NCBI GenBank assembly: GCA_910584495.1
Contig: CAJUAR010000015.1
Coordinates: 1-45,674 of the forward strand
DNA: 45,674 nt
Direction: 5' to 3'
Source of the DNA: an uncultured Muribaculaceae bacterium
GTDB lineage: Bacteria; Bacteroidota; Bacteroidia; Bacteroidales; Muribaculaceae
The notes below the pieces were generated by a model, which had not been told where the DNA came from, did not search any database, and saw only the letters and a program-made list of their open reading frames with translations. The position numbers were made by a program, and so were the translations under genes. Below, in pieces: positions 7,468 through 14,953 of this stretch. How positions within the stretch are numbered: the stretch's first letter is position 1; every line of letters starts with the position of its first letter.

Positions 7468-7713
7468 ATGAGCACGGCATCTTCTTTACGTAAACTGACT
7501 TCTTTTAGACTGAGAGAGGATCTTCTTGCCCAATTGCAGGCAGAGGCTAAACGTCATAATCGCAGTCTGAACAATCTTGTTGAAAGTGTGCTGATGGCTT
7601 TTGTGTCGGGACGGCCTAACAAGACTACTCTTGCAGCAATGAAAGAAGCTGAAACGTCGGAGGACCTTGAAACTCTTGTTTTGAACAGCTTCCGTAGTTT
7701 TGTGGCGGATTAA
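7468..7713 (+). CDS. Ribbon-helix-helix antitoxin-like protein, orphan
   Basis: 81 residues. The N-terminal half has the Arc/ribbon-helix-helix pattern: strand LRKLTSFRLREDL, then helices LAQLQAEAKRHNRSLNNLVE. The C-terminal half (GRPNKTTLAAMKEAETSEDL) resembles the toxin-binding tail of Bacteroidetes RelB-like antitoxins. No toxin gene follows; the next gene, 19 bases downstream, is a FAD oxidoreductase on the same strand. It may be an orphan antitoxin or may have been recruited as a regulator of that gene. The dyad over its promoter is consistent with autoregulation. Confidence 0.7.
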   Translation: MSTASSLRKLTSFRLREDLLAQLQAEAKRHNRSLNNLVESVLMAFVSGRPNKTTLAAMKEAETSEDLETLVLNSFRSFVAD

Positions 7714-7732
7714 TTTAATACTGTGAAATGAG

Positions 7733-9607
7733 ATGAAGTTTTTTGCTTTTGGTTTGGTTTTGATGGCGGCATGCGGGGTTTCCGCGCAGACTGTGTGGTT
7801 GGAGGCCGAGAGTATGGCTGACAAGGGTGGCTGGGTTGTGGACCAGCAATATATGGACCAGATGGGTTCGCCTTATCTGATGGCGCACGGCATCGGAACA
7901 CCGGTTGCCGATGCTTCGACTACGGTGGAGATTGAGAAGGATGGTGTTTATGATGTTTGGGTGCGGACTTACAACTGGACTTCGCCATGGTATAATGGCG
8001 AGGGGCCGGGAATGTTCCAGCCTGTAGTGAACAAGCACAGGCTGTCGGCTGTGGGGCATACCGGCGACAGCTGGCAGTGGCAGCATGCGGGGTCGGTAGG
8101 TCTCCAAAAGGGACCGGCAACGGTGGCTTTGCATGACCTGACGGGTTTCAACGGCCGGTGCGATGCGATTGTACTGACGTGCGACGAAGATGTGGCGCTT
8201 CCGGACGGAGGCTCAGGGCTTTCAGAGCTGAGGCGTTCGTTCCGTACTGCCGAGGCTGACACGGCGGTCTATGATTTTGTGGTAATAGGTGGAGGTACGG
8301 CGGGGATGTGTGCAGCTGTTACGGCAGCACGCAACGGTCTGAAGACCGCGCTTGTCAACGACCGTCCTGTGCTTGGGGGTAACAATAGTTCTGAGGTGCG
8401 TGTGCATCTCGGCGGGCGTTCTGAAATAGGTCCTAACGAAGGGCTTGGGCGTATGATACGCGAGTTCGGGCAGTCACGCCGTGGCAACGCGAAGCCTGCG
8501 GAGTTCTATGAAGATGAAAAGAAACAGGCGTTTGTGGATGCTGAGCCGCTTGTGACGCTCTATGCCTCGTGTCACGCATCATCGGTGGTGATGGACGGAG
8601 GGGCGATAAAGTCGGTGACGATAGAAAACATTGAGAACGGCAGGGAGACTGTGTTGGCAGCTCCCCGTTTCGCAGACTGCACGGGCGACGGGACGATAGG
8701 CTATCTTGCAGGAGCGGACTTCAGGATGGGCCGCGAGGCTGCGGATGAGTATGGTGAAACGTATGCCCCGGCGGTTGCTGACTCTATGGTGATGGGTACT
8801 TCCATCCAATGGTACACTTCCAAGATGAAGGGTAAGAGGAGGGGCGCGCGTTTTCCCCGGTTTGAATATGGAATCTGTTTTACTGACAGTACTTGTGAGC
8901 TTCTCAAGAAGGGTGAATGGAAATGGGAGAGCGGGATGAACCGCAATCAGGTGACAGAGGCTGAACGTGTGCGCGACTATGCACTGGCTGTTGTTCTGGC
9001 GAACTGGAGCTATATTGTCAACGACCTGAGCGACAAGGGCGAACTCGCAGACCGCTATCTTGACTGGGTGGGCTATATAGGCGGCAAACGTGAGTCGCGC
9101 CGTCTGCTCGGGGACTATGTTCTGAAACAGGACGATATAGACAAGAATGTCTTCCACGAAGATGCGTCGTTCACGACGACGTGGGATATAGACCTTCATT
9201 TTCCCGACCCGGTGAACTCGCGGCACTTTCCCGGTGCGGAATTCAAGGCGGCAACGGAGCACAGGGCGATATATCCCCATGCGGTGCCTTACAGGTGTCT
9301 TTACTCAAGGAATGTCGACAACCTGTTTATGGCGGGACGAAACATCAGCACGACACATGTGGCTATGGGCACGACGCGTACGATGAGGACGACGGCGATG
9401 ATGGGAGAGGTTGTGGGGATGGCGGCTGCACTTTGCCACAAGCACTCCACGACGCCGAGAGGTGTCTATCACCACTTTCTGCCGGAACTGAAGGAGATGA
9501 TGAAGCGTGGGGCCGGAGCTCCATCCGAGACGTTGCCTGACAATCAGAATTTCAACTTCGGGAAGCCGTCCCTGCCTGCGCCGCGGGCGATGATGCCCGC
9601 TCCATGA
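7733..9607 (+). CDS. Secreted FAD-dependent oxidoreductase with N-terminal carbohydrate-binding-like domain
   Basis: 624 residues. A signal peptide lies at residues 1-18 (MKFFAFGLVLMAACGVSAQ), so the enzyme is exported. Residues 20-150 form a beta-sandwich resembling the golvesin/CBM-like modules (WLEAESMADKGGWVVDQQY, GVYDVWVRTYNW). From about residue 182 comes the FAD_oxidored (PF12831-type) domain: YDFVVIGGGTAGMCAAVTAA is the dinucleotide-binding GxGxxG loop, followed by LGGNNSSEVRVHLGG. A second cofactor-contacting region lies near the end (NLFMAGRNISTTHVAMGTTR, then TAMMGEVVGMAA). Such secreted flavoenzymes often accompany glycan-degradation genes; the substrate is unknown. The last 13 or so residues are encoded by a REP-like repeat (copy C, 9567-9617), so the native end may have been replaced. 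It may be cotranscribed with the small regulator upstream. Confidence 0.82.
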   Translation: MKFFAFGLVLMAACGVSAQTVWLEAESMADKGGWVVDQQYMDQMGSPYLMAHGIGTPVADASTTVEIEKDGVYDVWVRTYNWTSPWYNGEGPGMFQPVVNKHRLSAVGHTGDSWQWQHAGSVGLQKGPATVALHDLTGFNGRCDAIVLTCDEDVALPDGGSGLSELRRSFRTAEADTAVYDFVVIGGGTAGMCAAVTAARNGLKTALVNDRPVLGGNNSSEVRVHLGGRSEIGPNEGLGRMIREFGQSRRGNAKPAEFYEDEKKQAFVDAEPLVTLYASCHASSVVMDGGAIKSVTIENIENGRETVLAAPRFADCTGDGTIGYLAGADFRMGREAADEYGETYAPAVADSMVMGTSIQWYTSKMKGKRRGARFPRFEYGICFTDSTCELLKKGEWKWESGMNRNQVTEAERVRDYALAVVLANWSYIVNDLSDKGELADRYLDWVGYIGGKRESRRLLGDYVLKQDDIDKNVFHEDASFTTTWDIDLHFPDPVNSRHFPGAEFKAATEHRAIYPHAVPYRCLYSRNVDNLFMAGRNISTTHVAMGTTRTMRTTAMMGEVVGMAAALCHKHSTTPRGVYHHFLPELKEMMKRGAGAPSETLPDNQNFNFGKPSLPAPRAMMPAP

Positions 9608-9617
9608 GCTCCATGGG
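9567..9617. repeat. REP-like repeat, copy C, partly coding
   Basis: CTGCGCCGCGGGCGATGATG followed by CCCGCTCCATGA has the hairpin-then-CTCCATG layout of copies A and B, with diverged arms (CGGGC / GCCCG). It supplies the stop codon and final residues (LPAPRAMMPAP) of the oxidoreductase and ends beside the yqgE stop codon. Confidence 0.45.
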
Positions 9618-10226
9618 TTAGTTGTCGAGGATGTTGCGGGGGATGAGGGTCCAGGAGCGGAAGGTTTCGCCGAGGGTGCCGACTGTGCGGTGCCAGTAGG
9701 AGTCGCCGGATGTTGTGAGGAGGGTGTTGTTTGAACCGGGAGCGGGGGCGAGGGCCCAACGGGCGTCGTCAATTTCGCGCTCGAGCTGTCCCTGTACCCA
9801 GGTGCTGTAGCCGATGAAGAAGCGGACGTTGCCTTCGGTGGCGTAGCCGGCGTTGACGTAGGCGACGATGGTGTCGAAATCTCCTCCGACATATAATCCG
9901 GGAGCATACTGCCTCGCCTGAGGCACAACATCGGGACCGAGGGTGTGGATGAAAAATAGGCGGTCTTGCCCTATGGGGCCGCCGCAGAACACCGGTATGT
10001 CGGTGCCGGGATTGATTCCGTCGAGGAGTTCGTCGAGTTTATATTCGGTGCGGTTGTTCATCACAACGCCGGTGGCCCCTTCGGCCGGCATATAGTCGAT
10101 GACAGACACTACACCGTGGTTGAAGAACTTGTCTTTGAGGAACGGTTCGGCCACCAGCAGGGTGCCACAAGAGGGGGCGCTCATCGTGCTTCTTACCCTG
10201 AATAGATTAGTTGTAATATCTTTCAT
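9618..10226 (-). CDS. yqgE: YqgE/AlgH family protein (UPF0301)
   Basis: 202 residues from the ATG at 10226 (MKDITTNLFRVRS). An upstream extension would be poor in family features. Family marks are GTLLVAEPFLKDKFFNHGVV, then GATGVVMNNRTEYKLDELL, FCGGPIGQDRLFFIHTLG and RFFIGYSTWVQGQLEREI. The family is soluble and widely conserved, with no settled biochemical role. The gene is convergent with the oxidoreductase (10 bases between stop codons) and divergent from the GH65 gene. No clear minus-strand promoter is visible in the 160-base divergent gap. Confidence 0.93.
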   Translation of the reverse strand: MKDITTNLFRVRSTMSAPSCGTLLVAEPFLKDKFFNHGVVSVIDYMPAEGATGVVMNNRTEYKLDELLDGINPGTDIPVFCGGPIGQDRLFFIHTLGPDVVPQARQYAPGLYVGGDFDTIVAYVNAGYATEGNVRFFIGYSTWVQGQLEREIDDARWALAPAPGSNNTLLTTSGDSYWHRTVGTLGETFRSWTLIPRNILDN

Positions 10227-10309
10227 CGTCGTAGTAGTTAAAACGTTGGTTGAATATAAAATAAAAACACCGAAGCGCTTATTTTGGTTGTGGTGCGGAA
10301 GAGTTAAAA

Positions 10310-10341
10310 TTTGTGCGGGTCGCATTAAAGTGTTATTTTTG
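10310..10341 (+). promoter_or_regulatory. Promoter of the GH65 gene
   Basis: TTTG at 10310-10313, a 20-base spacer, then TATTTTTG at 10334-10341 (matches TAnnTTTG). The start codon at 10391 lies about 43 bases beyond the expected transcription start. Confidence 0.65.
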
Positions 10342-10390
10342 CATGGTAATTTCATATAAGCTATAATAACAACCTGAATAACAACTTGCC

Positions 10391-12337
10391 ATGAAGAAAT
10401 TTTTGGTTTTATGCCTCGGTGCGCTGTGTGCAATCAGCATGTCGGCGAGAGAGAGGATGATAACGGTGGAGGGCGAGCTCAAAGCGACAGACCTGCCGCT
10501 CTTGGGTAACGGATTATTGGGATTCATACCGTCGGAAGACGGTCTTGGAACGCAAAGGACTTATTCGGGCAGTGTCCACGAGCGCGGAAATGAAGAGAGC
10601 GTGAGCAAGATACGGCCCGTGATGTCGCCTTTCGCGCTGAAGTGCAGCGAGGGCGGTCTGAAGGCCGTGAGCCGTACACTGGACATGGACAAGGCCAGCT
10701 TCACCACCATACTGACCGACGGAAAGATGAAGGTGGCAGCCACTCAGCGCGCACTGCGCGGTCTGCCGTGCGTGGCCATGCTTGAGGTGGAGGTAGAGGC
10801 TTTGGGCGATGTCAAGGCCGAGTTCACCGACGAAGCGTCGATAGCCTCGAAGGACAGCATACTGTCGTTTACCAAAAAGGTGAAAAACGAGGGCAAGTTT
10901 TTGCCGATGAAACGCCGCGAGCTGCGCTACAGTGGGGGACGGGATGTAGTGGCATCGACCAACGCCATACTTTGCAGCACGGGGAGCGTGGCCTTAGGGG
11001 CCGATACCATTGCCGTTGACCTTAAAAAGGGCGAGAAGACCCGGTTCTGCATAGTAACGTCCATCTGCTCGGGCGCGGACTACAGCGACCCGTGGCAGGA
11101 GAGCGAACGCCAGGCTCTGTTCGCCATCAGGGAAGGGCGCGACCGCCTTGTGGGCCGCCACGAGAAACTGTGGGACGAGCTGTGGGAGAGCGATGTGACG
11201 GTGGAGGGCAACGAGGAGCTGCAGACGGCGGTGACAACGGCCATCTACCATCTCTACAGCTCGGTGCGCGCGGGCAGCCGCCGCAGCATAGCACCGGTAG
11301 GGCAGAGCGGCCAGGGCTACAACGGCCATATTTTCTGGGACGCGGACACGTGGATGCTCCCGGTGATGGCTGTGCTGCATCCCGAGCTTGCTCGCTCGAT
11401 GGTTGATTTCCGCATAGACGGACTGCCGGCAGCACGCAAACGCGCCCAAGGCATGGGCTACGAGGGCGCCATGTTCCCCTGGGAGGCTGACCCGAACGGT
11501 GAGGAGTCGACGCCGACATTCGCCCTGACCGGTTCGATGGAGCAGCACATCACGGCCTGTGTGGCCAATGGCGCGTGGACCTATTTCTGCACCACGGGCG
11601 ACAAGGACTGGCTGCGGACCGAGGGTTATCCGCTGATGAAGGAGTGCGCCGATTTCTGGCTGAGCCGCGCCGAACGAAACAACGACGGCAGCTACTCGAT
11701 CAAAAACGTGGTGGGTGCTGACGAATATGCCATAGGTGTGGACGACAACGCCTTTACGAACGGCGCGGCTAAGGCTGCGCTGGAGCACACCGCGGAGGCC
11801 GCCGAGCTGCTCGGCATCACGCCTGACGCGCGCTGGAACGAGGTTGCGAAGAATCTGAAATTCCATTATTTCGAGGACGGTACCATGCGCGAGCACGCGA
11901 GCTACGACGGCGCAATCATCAAGCAGAGCGACGTTACGCTGCTCGGATATCCGCTCGGCATAATCACCGAGGCCGACGAGCTGTTGAAAAACATCAACTA
12001 CTACGACGGCAAGCTGGACCTAAAACACGGCCCGGCGATGAGCCATGGCGTGATGGCAGTGACGCTGGCACGCAACGGCCGTTCGGACGATGCCGAACGT
12101 GCGCTGGAGCGCGCCTACAAGCCGAATGTGCGAGGTCCGTTCATGGTCTTGGCTGAGACTGCCACTAACAATCGTACCTACTTCCTGACGGGCGCAGGAG
12201 CCATGCTGCAGGGCATTATCTTTGGATATGCCGGCGTGGACATCACAACCGAAGGTCTGAAACAGGTGAAGACAAAGCTGCCTTCGTCGGTGAAGAAGGT
12301 AACAGTAAAGACACCCAAGGGAAGTTTTAGCCGTTAA
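10391..12337 (+). CDS. Secreted GH65 family glycosidase (ATHL1/kojibiose phosphorylase-like)
   Basis: 648 residues. A signal peptide lies at 1-19 (MKKFLVLCLGALCAISMSA). An N-terminal beta-sandwich (about 20-260) precedes an (alpha/alpha)6 barrel. GH65 hallmarks are GHIFWDADTWMLPVMAVLHP at 312-331, GYEGAMFPWEADPNGEESTP at 356-375, and the segment around the catalytic acid, VVGADEYAIGVDDNAFTN (440-457, with E445 the probable general acid). DVTLLGYPL further on is also characteristic. The closest family memory is the branch of protein-glucosylgalactosylhydroxylysine glucosidase and acid trehalase-like hydrolases, so it probably hydrolyses an alpha-glucoside in the periplasm or at the surface; the exact substrate is not shown. 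It shares its last 4 bases with the convergent aroC stop. Confidence 0.85.
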   Translation: MKKFLVLCLGALCAISMSARERMITVEGELKATDLPLLGNGLLGFIPSEDGLGTQRTYSGSVHERGNEESVSKIRPVMSPFALKCSEGGLKAVSRTLDMDKASFTTILTDGKMKVAATQRALRGLPCVAMLEVEVEALGDVKAEFTDEASIASKDSILSFTKKVKNEGKFLPMKRRELRYSGGRDVVASTNAILCSTGSVALGADTIAVDLKKGEKTRFCIVTSICSGADYSDPWQESERQALFAIREGRDRLVGRHEKLWDELWESDVTVEGNEELQTAVTTAIYHLYSSVRAGSRRSIAPVGQSGQGYNGHIFWDADTWMLPVMAVLHPELARSMVDFRIDGLPAARKRAQGMGYEGAMFPWEADPNGEESTPTFALTGSMEQHITACVANGAWTYFCTTGDKDWLRTEGYPLMKECADFWLSRAERNNDGSYSIKNVVGADEYAIGVDDNAFTNGAAKAALEHTAEAAELLGITPDARWNEVAKNLKFHYFEDGTMREHASYDGAIIKQSDVTLLGYPLGIITEADELLKNINYYDGKLDLKHGPAMSHGVMAVTLARNGRSDDAERALERAYKPNVRGPFMVLAETATNNRTYFLTGAGAMLQGIIFGYAGVDITTEGLKQVKTKLPSSVKKVTVKTPKGSFSR

Positions 12338-13350
12338 AGCCGCCGTGCCTGCCTGAGCATGAGAGCGTCGAGGACTGTGACTGCCGCCATGGCCTCGACG
12401 ACCGGCACGGCGCGCGGCACGACGCACACATCGTGGCGTCCGCGGACCTGCAGGGTTGCGGGCTGACCGCAGTCGTCGACGGTGTCGACGGGACGCATCA
12501 TTGTGGCTATGGGTTTGAAGGCGACGCGGAAAGTGATTTCAGCACCGTTGCTGATGCCGCCCTGTATGCCGCCCGAATGGTTGGCTGCTGTTGTTATGCC
12601 ACCGTTGCCGTCGGGGATGAAGTTGTCGATGACTTCGGAGCCGCGACGTGCGGCCATGTCGAATCCGTCGCCGTAGTCGAAGCCGTGGGCGGCGTTGATG
12701 CTCATCATGGCCGAGGCGAGCATGGCCTGGAGTTTGCCGAAAATGGGTTCGCCGAGACCTGCGGGCACGCCCTTGACTGAGCATGCTACGATGCCGCCGA
12801 GGGTGTCGCCGGCGAATTTTGCTTCTTCAATCAATTTTTCGGCTGTGCCCTGCGGGGCGGTGAGGAGGTCGACACCTCCGATGGCTGCCGCACGGGCCGA
12901 GATTGTGATGCCATGGGCTGCGAGGACCTGACGGGCGAAGGCACCGGCGGCGACGCGAACCGCGGTCTCACGCGCCGATGCACGGCCACCGCCACGATGG
13001 TCGCGGTGGCCGTATTTGGCAGCGTAGGTGAAGTCGGCATGACCGGGGCGGAATACATGCCGCAAGTTTTCGTAGTCGGACGAGTGCTGGTCGTTGTTGG
13101 CAATCATAAAACCTATTGGCGTGCCAAGTGTTCGGCCTTCGTAAATGCCAGATAGAACAACGATTTTGTCGGCTTCTTTTCGCTGGGTTGTGAGTAAAGA
13201 CTGTCCCGGTTTCCGGCGGTCGAGTTCGGTCTGCACGGCATCGAGGTCGATGGCAATACCTGCCGGAATGCCGTCAATGACACCGCCTATGGCAGGACCA
13301 TGGCTCTCGCCGAAGTCGGTGACGCGAAACAGGGTGCCGAAGGTGTTCAT
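12334..13350 (-). CDS. aroC: Chorismate synthase
   Basis: 338 residues. It catalyses the last step of the shikimate pathway, 5-enolpyruvylshikimate 3-phosphate to chorismate, with reduced FMN. Signatures present are NTFGTLFRVTDFGESHGPAI at the N-terminus, GHRDHRGGGRASARETAVRV in the middle, and the late RRGSEVIDNF with GGIQGGISNGAEI. The length is at the short end of the family (about 340-360), and the C-terminus stops soon after the last conserved helix. It is the last gene of the dedA-rpe-ftsK-lolA-like-trxB-aroC run, 6 bases after trxB. Confidence 0.96.
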   Translation of the reverse strand: MNTFGTLFRVTDFGESHGPAIGGVIDGIPAGIAIDLDAVQTELDRRKPGQSLLTTQRKEADKIVVLSGIYEGRTLGTPIGFMIANNDQHSSDYENLRHVFRPGHADFTYAAKYGHRDHRGGGRASARETAVRVAAGAFARQVLAAHGITISARAAAIGGVDLLTAPQGTAEKLIEEAKFAGDTLGGIVACSVKGVPAGLGEPIFGKLQAMLASAMMSINAAHGFDYGDGFDMAARRGSEVIDNFIPDGNGGITTAANHSGGIQGGISNGAEITFRVAFKPIATMMRPVDTVDDCGQPATLQVRGRHDVCVVPRAVPVVEAMAAVTVLDALMLRQARRL

Positions 13351-13356
13351 CCGCTT

Positions 13357-14301
13357 TTATTGTTCGTGCTCAATGAGGAAACGCTCGGCATCGAGGGCTG
13401 CGCGACAACCCATGCCTGCGGCCGAAATTGCCTGCTGGTAGACAGGATCGGCAACATCGCCGGCGGCAAAGACACCGGGAACGCTTGTCGATGTGCCTTT
13501 GAAGGTGCGTATATAGCCGCCTTCGTCCAGTTCGAGGGCTCCATTCAAAAAAGCGGTGTTGGGACTATGGCCGATGCCGAGGAAGAAGCCGTCGATGGCT
13601 ATGTCGTGGTCAATGGCTTCGCCATTTTCACCAATGGTGGACACATGGGCTCCTTCGAGCACTTCGTTGCCGAAAAGACCTTTGGTCACCGTGCGGTAGA
13701 GAATTTCAATTTTGGGATTTTCCGACACGCGTTTCTGCATCACTTTCGAAGCACGAAGGTAGTCTTTGCGGACAATCATATAGACCTTCGATGCGAGATT
13801 GGCCAGGTAGAGGGCTTCTTCGCATGCAGTGTCGCCGCCACCAACCACAGCCACCGGGCGGCCGCGGAAAAAGAATCCGTCGCATGTGGCGCATGCCGAT
13901 ACGCCCATGCCCATGTATTGCTGTTCGTCGGGCAAGCCGAGATATTTTGCTCCGGCTCCTGTCGATACAATCACAGTCTGGGCTTCAATCGCGTAGTCGC
14001 TGCCTGTTACTTTCACTTTGAAAGGGTGTGACGAGAAATCGACTTCGCCCACCTCGCCGCTTATGATGTGAAGGCCGTAGCGCTGAGCCTGGGCACGGAG
14101 ATCTTCCATCATTTTGGGCCCGGTGACACCTTCTACGTAGCCGGGGAAATTTTCAATTTCTGTTGTGGTGATGAGTTGTCCTCCGGGCTGAAGGCCTTCC
14201 ACCATTATGGGATTGAGGTTGGCTCGAGAGGTGTAGATGCCGGCGGTATATCCTGCCGGGCCGGAGCCTATAATCAGGCATTTTGTTTTTAATGTTTCCA
14301 T
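13357..14301 (-). CDS. trxB: Thioredoxin reductase (NADPH)
   Basis: 314 residues. It transfers electrons from NADPH through FAD to thioredoxin. The FAD-binding GSGPAGYTAGIYTSRA lies at 12-27, the redox-active CATC at 137-140, and the NADPH-binding GGGDTA at 154-159. The C-terminal FAD motif TSVPGVFAAGDVADPVYQQA is intact. It lies 16 bases after the LolA-like gene and 6 before aroC, within one operon. Confidence 0.96.
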   Translation of the reverse strand: METLKTKCLIIGSGPAGYTAGIYTSRANLNPIMVEGLQPGGQLITTTEIENFPGYVEGVTGPKMMEDLRAQAQRYGLHIISGEVGEVDFSSHPFKVKVTGSDYAIEAQTVIVSTGAGAKYLGLPDEQQYMGMGVSACATCDGFFFRGRPVAVVGGGDTACEEALYLANLASKVYMIVRKDYLRASKVMQKRVSENPKIEILYRTVTKGLFGNEVLEGAHVSTIGENGEAIDHDIAIDGFFLGIGHSPNTAFLNGALELDEGGYIRTFKGTSTSVPGVFAAGDVADPVYQQAISAAGMGCRAALDAERFLIEHEQ

Positions 14302-14317
14302 GTCAAGGGGTTGGTGG

Positions 14318-14938
14318 TTATCGTAAATCTATGATTTCGGCTGCCGGATGTAGTTTGGCATCGTAGCGGAATGTATTTTCCGGCAGTGCGTTGCGGCCTT
14401 TGATGCTGTCGATGTCCACCACCATTGTACGGTTGTCGTCGAAGACAATGGTGAGCACGGACGGCCAGTTTTTCTTGTCGACGCAGAGCACTACGCGGCT
14501 TATACCGCCATCATTCGCTTTGGGTGTGAGTTCTATTCGCTGCAGACCGTTTAGTTCTCTTAATGTGCGGCAGTTGTAGTATCTGGCATATTCGCTGAGT
14601 ACCGCAAAAGGATTGGCAGCTGTTAGCTCTTCGGCAGTCGGTTCGCTGATGCTTACCTCGTTGGAGCTGTTCAAATATGTCCATTGTGTTTTGCCATCGT
14701 ACCACACATGGAGCTGCGGTGTTGACAGATTGAAGCGAGGCCCCGCAATCTGTACCGAGCCTTGCACGGCACCGTCGCCGCCGTTGATGGTGAACAAGGC
14801 TTCAACAGCCGCCGACGAGGTGAAATTAGCCTTTACGGCGGCCATAATCTGAGCCGCCGAAGGGGCGGCATGTGCGGCAATTGCAAGAATCAGGCCAAAG
14901 ACCAGTGCCGCGAGGCGTTGTGTTCTATGCTTTATCAT
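14318..14938 (-). CDS. LolA-like outer membrane lipoprotein carrier
   Basis: 206 residues with a signal peptide (LAALVFGLILAIAAHAAPSA). The mature part resembles LolA-type half-barrels: AAQIMAAVKANFTSSAAVEA, then FTINGGDGAVQGSVQIAGPRF, and the typical PQLHVWYDGKTQWTYLNSSN. The family shuttles lipoproteins through the periplasm to the outer membrane. It follows ftsK by 15 bases; an ftsK-lolA order is common in Bacteroidetes and other bacteria. Confidence 0.82.
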   Translation of the reverse strand: MIKHRTQRLAALVFGLILAIAAHAAPSAAQIMAAVKANFTSSAAVEALFTINGGDGAVQGSVQIAGPRFNLSTPQLHVWYDGKTQWTYLNSSNEVSISEPTAEELTAANPFAVLSEYARYYNCRTLRELNGLQRIELTPKANDGGISRVVLCVDKKNWPSVLTIVFDDNRTMVVDIDSIKGRNALPENTFRYDAKLHPAAEIIDLR

Positions 14939-14953
14939 AAAAGTATTAACAAT

